A stretch of 16,297 nucleotides of DNA from DATLYH01 sp035575035 (GTDB lineage: Bacteria > Planctomycetota > Planctomycetia > Gemmatales > Gemmataceae), in assembly GCA_035575035.1 (NCBI GenBank), contig DATLYH010000232.1, positions 1 to 16,297 of the forward strand, read 5' to 3'. The stretch's first letter is position 1. Every line of letters begins with the position of its first letter. Below the pieces are notes generated by a model, which was not told the origin of the DNA, searched no databases, and worked only from the letters and a program-made list of their open reading frames with translations. The position numbers and the translations under genes are program-made. Of the stretch, positions 11,096 to 16,297 are shown piece by piece.

Positions 11096-13633
11096 TCACT
11101 TCACCGGCTGGCCCCCCTTGACCGGCAGCGGAGCGCCGAGCGTGTCGCCGTTGGCCTTGAAGCCGCCGCCGTCCACGTCCACGAAAATCGGGTTGCTGAT
11201 CGCCGCCGGATTCTGCCGGCCCCACATCGGACCCATCACCTCCCCCAAGGTGCTCCCCTCGCCGACCGCCACTACGATCACATGCGCGTCGCGGTCGAGG
11301 GCCAAAGCTAACTTCTGGTCGAACCGGACCGCTCCTTCGCCGAACAGCTGCGGATGGGTCTTGCGGGTGAAGTTCAACCGCGGGTCGGGCCGGCCGTTGA
11401 GCAGCACCTGCACCCGATCGATGTCGAACCAGTTCGGGCAACAGACGCGGACCTGGAGCGTCCCCTTGCCGTCCTCCAGCCGCAGGTCATCGCCGGGCAG
11501 GGCGCCGTTCAATTTCACTTCCAGGAATGGGCCGTTGCTCATGACGAGATGGCCCTTCTTGGCATGGCGGACGATCTCCAGCGGGTCGATGGCGCCGGGC
11601 ACGGCGGCGTCGCAGCGGACGTAGTTGCGCAGGCCGCCGGAGCCGTGGTAGTTGTAATGGGCGTCGGTGTTGACCACGCCGGGGATGCGGTGCCCCTGGT
11701 TGAGCAGCTGCAGCCAGTTGAAGACCCGGTGGTTGTTCCGTACCCGCACCTTCTTGGCGTCCAGCTCCAGGCGATACGGCTCCATGCTCAGCACGTCGTC
11801 GATGGGATGGACCTCGATGACGTGCATGAAGGGGAAACCTTCGTGATAGCCGCCGTCGGGCTGGCCGTCGCCGTCCTTGTCGAAAAACAGCCAGCCGATG
11901 TCCGGGTGGTTCTGCTGGACCAGCTTCTCCGCCTTGTCGTCCCACTCGAACAGGCGGCGGATTTGCTTCTGGGGGTCGGCGTCGGTCTGCGGGGCGCCGC
12001 CGTCCTGGGTGCGCGGCTTCAGCCGCAGCGGGAAGGCGTTCTGGTGATTGAGCGGCAGCGGCTGGCCGGTCAGCTCGATCCCGGTGCAGGTGCCCATCAG
12101 CCGTTCGACCCCCAGCGCCTTGAGGTGCGGCAGATAGGTGTCCAGACGATTGTGTTCGGTGCAGGGAGCGAACTCGATGTGCTCGGCAAGGAGGTTCAGC
12201 ACCCGGCCGCGCTGGTCGGAGGTGTTGTCCCCCGAGGGGCTGGAATGGCTGTGGAAGTCGGCGCTGACCCAGCCCGGTGTAGTGAAGGCGCGGCGGAGCG
12301 TCGCCCGGAGCGGCACCCGCGCCCCCCTGGCCACCTTCAGCGGCACCCGGACCACGTGGTACTCGGGGCCGTAGCTGATGATCGCTTCGTAGCTGCCGGG
12401 GTTGATCGGGACGGTGAATCGGCCGTCGTGGCTGTAGTACAGATTGACCACCGCGTGGGCGGCGCTGGGCGGCCCCCAGTTGGGCGGATCGGTGCCGTCC
12501 TGCCCCTTGAAGGCGACCTTGCACGGAATCGGTCCCCCTTCCTCGTCGCTGATCTCGGCCACGACCACCGCGGCGGCCTCCATCTCGTACTCCGTGTGGA
12601 TCACGTCATCCTTTTTCAGCCCGGTCAGGTCGATTTCCTTCTGGAGTGTCCCCCGGCCGACTGCCTTGCAGGTCAAGGTGAACTTCTCCAGCGGCAGGTC
12701 GGCCCGGACCCAGCCCCAATCATCGGTGCGGGCGGTGCCGTATACGGTCTCGCCTTGCTTGATGGTGACATCGGCGCCGGCGACCGGCTTGAACAGAGGG
12801 TCCACGAAGTGATAGCCGCAGCGGACGGTCGGCCGACCGCGCAACCGGGCCGCATGCCCCTTGACCGCCAGCAGGCTCGCCCCCGGGATTAGCCGGCGCA
12901 CCAACTCGTAAGTCCGGCCCGGCTCCAGCCGGACGCGGTTTGACTCCGACTGACCGGGGTAATACTGGATGACCGAGTTGCGCGGGTCGCTGCGCGAGCG
13001 GAGAGTGTGGCCGTCGGCGAGCAGGCCGTAGGCTTGTCGGAAATAGTGATCGTGGACCCAGAACAGGTCGGTCGGCCCGGCCAGCACTTTCTGGTCGAAG
13101 TTGTCGGCCCGCAGGTCATCCTCCAGGACGAATTCCAGCGGCTGGTCAAAGGGATTCGTGAAGACGCTGCGGATGAGGAGGTACGGCTGGCCGTCTTCCA
13201 GCTCGTATTCGAGGCGGACCTCCGGCTGGGCCGGCTGGCCGGGCGCGGCGCTCCGGGCTGGGGCGCGGCAATGGAGGATGACCTTGCTCCCCTTGGCCTG
13301 GACGATCTCGGCCCGGTCGAAGGCGTGGCGGCGCATGCCGGGATAGAAGGCGCTAAGCTGGTCATTGGGCTGATCGACCAGGGTCAGGTCGATGACGGCC
13401 CCGCCGACCTGGCGGACGGTCATGTTGGCGTGGCGCGTCGGCAGCGGCTGGGCGACGACGGCCAGGAGGCGGTCGCTGCGGAAGGCGTAATCGCCGAGGA
13501 TGCAGTCGGCCTCCTTGCCGGCCGGTGCCAGGCGGTCCCAGTTCTGGTTGGTCAGGACGGCCAGCTCGGCAGCGCGGATCGGTTGGGCCAGGAGCAGGCA
13601 GGCAAGCGCGGCGAGAAGAAGGCGGTGCGGCAT
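11096..13633 (-). CDS. Secreted CehA/McbA family metallohydrolase (PHP domain)
   Basis: An 845-residue exported protein. Residues 1-21 are a signal peptide (MPHRLLLAAL...QPIRA, cleavage near AA). Residues 22-260 look beta-rich and resemble a sugar-binding or mutarotase-like fold. Residues about 265-450 contain two carboxypeptidase-regulatory-like beta repeats. Residues 455-710 are a PHP domain: DFHSHSSPSGDN (459-470), PCTEHN (490-495), QNHP (574-577), EVHP (607-610) and NTDAHYNYHG (655-664), which supply the metal-binding His, Asp and Glu set. Family members cleave phosphoester or carbamate bonds; the substrate is unknown. An EF-hand-like loop DKDGDGQPD (585-593) lies inside the PHP domain. 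The start at 13633 is chosen for the signal peptide and GAGAG before it; the frame stays open to 14395, but that part is antisense-frame noise over the esterase. It lies 155 nt after the secreted esterase gene, same strand. Confidence 0.88.
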   Translation of the reverse strand: MPHRLLLAALACLLLAQPIRAAELAVLTNQNWDRLAPAGKEADCILGDYAFRSDRLLAVVAQPLPTRHANMTVRQVGGAVIDLTLVDQPNDQLSAFYPGMRRHAFDRAEIVQAKGSKVILHCRAPARSAAPGQPAQPEVRLEYELEDGQPYLLIRSVFTNPFDQPLEFVLEDDLRADNFDQKVLAGPTDLFWVHDHYFRQAYGLLADGHTLRSRSDPRNSVIQYYPGQSESNRVRLEPGRTYELVRRLIPGASLLAVKGHAARLRGRPTVRCGYHFVDPLFKPVAGADVTIKQGETVYGTARTDDWGWVRADLPLEKFTLTCKAVGRGTLQKEIDLTGLKKDDVIHTEYEMEAAAVVVAEISDEEGGPIPCKVAFKGQDGTDPPNWGPPSAAHAVVNLYYSHDGRFTVPINPGSYEAIISYGPEYHVVRVPLKVARGARVPLRATLRRAFTTPGWVSADFHSHSSPSGDNTSDQRGRVLNLLAEHIEFAPCTEHNRLDTYLPHLKALGVERLMGTCTGIELTGQPLPLNHQNAFPLRLKPRTQDGGAPQTDADPQKQIRRLFEWDDKAEKLVQQNHPDIGWLFFDKDGDGQPDGGYHEGFPFMHVIEVHPIDDVLSMEPYRLELDAKKVRVRNNHRVFNWLQLLNQGHRIPGVVNTDAHYNYHGSGGLRNYVRCDAAVPGAIDPLEIVRHAKKGHLVMSNGPFLEVKLNGALPGDDLRLEDGKGTLQVRVCCPNWFDIDRVQVLLNGRPDPRLNFTRKTHPQLFGEGAVRFDQKLALALDRDAHVIVVAVGEGSTLGEVMGPMWGRQNPAAISNPIFVDVDGGGFKANGDTLGAPLPVKGGQPVK

Positions 13634-13788
13634 GGCAGGCTCTCGGTCACGGACAAGCAGGTTCATCAACGGCGACGACCGACCATTATAGCGCCGGCCG
13701 ACGAAGCCCGCACGCCAAAACAGCGATGTTGCTCGGCCGTAAGCGGCCCGGCTGATCGAATGCCGCCTTGGGGGTCCGCATCGCCCGG

Positions 13789-14751
13789 CTACCTCTCCGA
13801 CCGGGCCGGCTGAAGGTGTTTGGCGAAGAAGGCCAGCGTCGCGGCGGCGGCCTTCTCGTTGTCTTTGCCCCCGAAGCCGTGGCCGGCCTTCTCGATCGGC
13901 AGCAGGGCCACCTCGGCGCCGGCCTCGCGCAGCTTCCTCTCCAGGAGTCGCGACTGTTCGATCGGCACCAATCGGTCGGCGGTGCCGTGGATCAACAGCA
14001 TCGGAGCGCAGTCCTTGGAGGCGTAGGTCACGGGACTGCACCGGACGTAGGACTCCATGCCGACTTTTTCCGGCGGGCCGCCCAGCAAGCCTTCCACCAC
14101 ATTCCGGGCATACAGCCCTTCCAGCCAGGGCGCCTGGCCGCTGCGCACGGCTTGGTGAACAACGGTCAGGTCGGTCGGCGGGTAGTAGGCCACCACGCAC
14201 TGCACCCGGCTCGAGTGGTCGGCGTAACCGCCGTCTCCTTCCAGGCCATCTTTCGGCGATGTCGCCCCCAGCAGGCAGACCAGGTGGCCGCCCGCCGAGT
14301 CGCCGAGGCCGCCGATACGGTTCCGATCGACCCGGTACTTGTCGGCGTGGGCCCGCAGCCAGCGAACGGCGCACTTGACATCGTGGATCTGGCAAGGGAA
14401 CTGATAACGGGGCGTGAGGCGGTAGCTGACCGTGACGGCGACGTATCCCCGCCGAGCCAGCGCCATCAGCCAGGAGGTGTAAATCTTGCGGTGGCCCATG
14501 TGCCAGCCGCCGCCGTGAACGCAGACCACGGCCGGGAAGGGACCGGGGCCGTTGCTCGGGCGGGCCAGGTCCAGTTGCAGCTCGTTGTTATCGACGGTGC
14601 AGTAAGTCAGGTCGGGGAGATAGACGATGCCCGGCGGCACGCTCAGCTCGGGCGGCTCCGGCCGCGGGATCGGGTTCCCCGCGGTGCGAACCGGGACCAG
14701 CCCGGCGGCCAGCACCAGTACCCCTGCCAACCAGCTCCACTTCCGACCCAT
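13789..14751 (-). CDS. Secreted alpha/beta hydrolase (BD-FAE/HSL-like esterase)
   Basis: A 320-residue protein with a signal peptide (residues 1-24, hydrophobic WLAGVLVLAAGLVPV). The alpha/beta-hydrolase core has the oxyanion-hole motif HGGGW (79-83), the nucleophile elbow GDSAGG (150-155, S152), acid D259 in HGTADRLVP, and base H291 in AGHGFGG, so the triad is complete. This layout matches the hormone-sensitive-lipase-like and bacterial feruloyl/acetyl-xylan esterase group common in planctomycetes; likely substrates are short acyl esters on plant polysaccharides, but this is inference. The frame is open to 15156, yet ATG 14751 is chosen: it is preceded by AGGGGAG at 7 nt and begins the signal peptide. 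It may share a message with the PHP hydrolase downstream. A weak promoter match lies at 14804-14834. Confidence 0.9.
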   Translation of the reverse strand: MGRKWSWLAGVLVLAAGLVPVRTAGNPIPRPEPPELSVPPGIVYLPDLTYCTVDNNELQLDLARPSNGPGPFPAVVCVHGGGWHMGHRKIYTSWLMALARRGYVAVTVSYRLTPRYQFPCQIHDVKCAVRWLRAHADKYRVDRNRIGGLGDSAGGHLVCLLGATSPKDGLEGDGGYADHSSRVQCVVAYYPPTDLTVVHQAVRSGQAPWLEGLYARNVVEGLLGGPPEKVGMESYVRCSPVTYASKDCAPMLLIHGTADRLVPIEQSRLLERKLREAGAEVALLPIEKAGHGFGGKDNEKAAAATLAFFAKHLQPARSER

Positions 14752-15055
14752 GCTGATCTCCCCTCGGCGATGAATGGATGGCTGCGACCCGACGCCGGCT
14801 GCCATCTTACGCTCCCGCGGCACAGCCGAGCAAGGGCTAGGCAAGGCCGGTCCGCGGAGTCGGCCGCGGGGCCGGGCTTTGCGGGGTTGGCGCGGTTCGG
14901 GTCGGGATATGCCGTCTGTGCTGAAAAGTTCAAGCCGACCGGTTGTATGGCCGATTCCTTCTTTGAGGCAACGAGCGCCACGACCGCGCCGCCGCATCGG
15001 TGGATGCCGGGGCGGTGCCGGATCGGTCGTGCGGCTCCCGGAGGGGGAAGCGAAC
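14752..15055. other. Divergent intergenic region, esterase to BBP7 gene
   Basis: This 304-bp gap has no gene I can support. On the minus strand, TTGCTC (14829-14834), an 18-nt spacer and TAAGAT (14804-14809) could be a promoter for the esterase. The centre, about 14846-14880, is very GC rich with short palindromes around ccgcgg. On the plus strand I see no convincing promoter for the BBP7 gene, only its strong ribosome-binding site GAGGGGGAAG at 15041-15050. Confidence 0.4.
14804..14834 (-). promoter_or_regulatory. Possible sigma70-type promoter for the secreted esterase
   Basis: Minus-strand TTGCTC (three of six matches to TTGACA) lies 18 nt before TAAGAT (four of six to TATAAT). A start near 14797 would leave a leader of about 45 nt. 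In such GC-rich DNA matches of this quality can arise by chance. Confidence 0.3.
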
Positions 15056-16243
15056 ATGAGCAAACGGTGGATCGGCCTGGCGCTGATGATGATCGGTTTG
15101 GGTTGGACGCCGGCCGGGCACGCACAGTACCTGCCGTCCACGCCGCCGGCGGGCATGCCCGAGCCGATGCCCTGCGCCCCGTCGATGGTCCCGGGGCCGA
15201 TCAGCCCCTACCAGGCCCCGCCCGGCCCGGGGCCCGACCTCGGCATCCCCGCCAACATCCCGGGGGCCTTCGATGAGTGCTGGTACTCCCCGGTCAAACA
15301 TGTTTACGTCCATGTCGGCACCCAAGCGCTGGCGCGCCGCCGACCGGGGCACTTCCCCATTGCCGTGCTCAATCCGAACAACCTCGACGTCATCGAACCG
15401 CCGCTCCTTGTGCCGCCCGTCACCGAGGATGCCAGCGGCATCAACCCCGTTTATGCCTGGGGACCGCGCGGCACGATTGGCATCCTCTGGGATCAGTGCG
15501 CCGTCGAGCTGAGCGGCTTCATTCTGGATGAGACCGAGGCGTCGATCCTCCGGGCGGTCCCGGGCCGGCTGAACACGTTCTTCTTCAACCCGCCGCTCGG
15601 CTTCGAGGGGAACAACAATCTCTGGCTCAATGCCGACCGCATCCGCACCACTCTGGAAACCAACCTGGCCAGCGCCGAGCTGAACTCGCGCTGGTTCGCC
15701 AAGGCGCACAGCGGCCCGGAGTGGATCGTCGGCGTCCGCTACTTCGACATGCAGGAGCAGATGGCCATCTTCACCGATGATGAGGGGCTCGTCTTCCGCG
15801 ACATCTTCGGCAAGCCCGATCCGACCCGGCAGGCGACCTACACGGCGCGGGTGCATAACCGCATCCTGGCCGGGCAGCTGGGCGTGGAATGGCAGATCAG
15901 TCCGTGTTGCTGGTTGGCGCTGGGTTGGGCGGCCAAGGGGGCCTGGGGCGTCAACTGGGCCAACGTCGATTTCTCTCTGGTGCGGGGCGACGGTCTGGTC
16001 GGCTTTGACACCGGCCGACGGCACACCATGTTCAGCCACATGTACGACGTGCTCGGTTTTCTGGAATTGCACCTGCTGGAACGGCTGCGAGTCCGGGCCG
16101 GCTACACGGCGTTGTGGCTGCTGCATGTGCCGGTGGCGCAGCAGCAGATCGACTTCGACCTGAGCGCCCCCTTGCAGCACCGCAAGGACAACGGCAGCGT
16201 CTTCTACCACGGCCCGCAGATCGAGATGCAGTTCCTGTTCTAG
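15056..16243 (+). CDS. BBP7 family (DUF1551) outer-membrane beta-barrel protein
   Basis: A 395-residue exported protein. Residues 1-23 are a signal peptide (MSKRWIGLALMM... ending AGHA, cleavage before Q24). Residues 24-68 are Pro/Gly/Met rich and probably a flexible lead. The rest alternates hydrophobic and polar residues in amphipathic strands rich in aromatic residues (for example IGILWDQCAVELSGFIL at 141-157, EWIVGVRYFDMQ, LAGQLGVEWQI, RLRVRAGYTALWLL), and the chain ends IEMQFLF with a terminal phenylalanine, typical of outer-membrane barrels. The BBP7/DUF1551 call rests on this pattern and on its known abundance in planctomycetes; function is unknown. The ATG at 15056 follows GAGGGGGAAG. 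A palindromic repeat begins 2 nt after the stop codon. It diverges from the secreted esterase. Confidence 0.8.
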   Translation: MSKRWIGLALMMIGLGWTPAGHAQYLPSTPPAGMPEPMPCAPSMVPGPISPYQAPPGPGPDLGIPANIPGAFDECWYSPVKHVYVHVGTQALARRRPGHFPIAVLNPNNLDVIEPPLLVPPVTEDASGINPVYAWGPRGTIGILWDQCAVELSGFILDETEASILRAVPGRLNTFFFNPPLGFEGNNNLWLNADRIRTTLETNLASAELNSRWFAKAHSGPEWIVGVRYFDMQEQMAIFTDDEGLVFRDIFGKPDPTRQATYTARVHNRILAGQLGVEWQISPCCWLALGWAAKGAWGVNWANVDFSLVRGDGLVGFDTGRRHTMFSHMYDVLGFLELHLLERLRVRAGYTALWLLHVPVAQQQIDFDLSAPLQHRKDNGSVFYHGPQIEMQFLF

Positions 16244-16245
16244 CT

Positions 16246-16297
16246 CGGCGAGCGGCCAGTGCGCGGTGCGCGGCGAGCGGCCGGCGTCAGCCGGCCG
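16246..16297. repeat. Direct and palindromic GC repeat after the BBP7 gene, cut by the window edge
   Basis: The word cggcgagcggcc occurs at 16246-16257 and 16271-16282. The end is a perfect palindrome with arms 16278-16285 (cggccggc) and 16290-16297 around the loop gtca. It lies just after the stop codon and may act as terminator, although no T-tract is seen before the window ends. The compact form resembles dispersed repeats I associate with Gemmata-like genomes; copy number cannot be judged here. Confidence 0.6.

Noticed and set aside
13634..14395. N-terminal extension that would make the PHP hydrolase 1099 residues
   Set aside because: It overlaps the esterase gene in another frame, is rich in R, P and G, and the real start with a signal peptide is at 13633.

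Overview
The window is a high-GC bacterial chromosome segment, most likely from the Planctomycetota and probably near Gemmataceae. The main pointers are a BBP7/DUF1551-type outer-membrane protein, a secreted CehA/McbA-type PHP hydrolase beside a secreted BD-FAE-like esterase, a DUF4058 protein, several xylose-isomerase-like TIM barrels, and GC-rich palindromic repeats scattered between genes. The assignment rests on gene content and style only; there is no rRNA or other marker.

Layout. (1) Positions 1-3327: a sugar phosphate isomerase/epimerase-like gene (+) converges on a two-gene minus-strand unit, a TIGR04282/DUF2064 glycosyltransferase followed after 18 nt by a second TIM-barrel isomerase/epimerase. 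A small DUF167 (YggU) gene diverges from the glycosyltransferase. (2) Positions 3453-7499, all minus strand: dnaK with a GTG start, a hairpin/T-tract terminator, then a membrane-anchored protein built like TonB (one TM helix, Pro/Gly linker, C-terminal domain) and a DUF4058 gene 44 nt further on. (3) Positions 7500-7978: divergent control region between dnaK and pheA, with a good sigma70-type promoter for pheA and a hairpin in the dnaK leader. (4) Positions 7979-11017 (+): chorismate mutase/prephenate dehydratase (pheA), type I-beta DAHP synthase (aroF-like) and triosephosphate isomerase (tpiA). This joins the entry step of the shikimate pathway, the committed step to phenylalanine and a central carbon enzyme. 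(5) Positions 11096-14751 (minus): a secreted alpha/beta hydrolase followed by a large secreted PHP-domain metallohydrolase. (6) Positions 15056-16243 (+): a BBP7-type outer-membrane protein, followed directly by a palindromic repeat cut by the window edge.

Most genes are recognisable households or planctomycete accessory genes. No clear new defence or mobile system is visible: no CRISPR array, transposase, integrase or toxin-antitoxin pair. The observations most worth a second look are a GC-rich palindromic repeat that sits inside the glycosyltransferase reading frame and is translated as about 16 extra residues, while two related copies are intergenic; a 16-residue net insertion in the DnaK ATPase domain; the TonB-like/DUF4058 gene pair; and a calcium-loop-like motif inside the PHP hydrolase.
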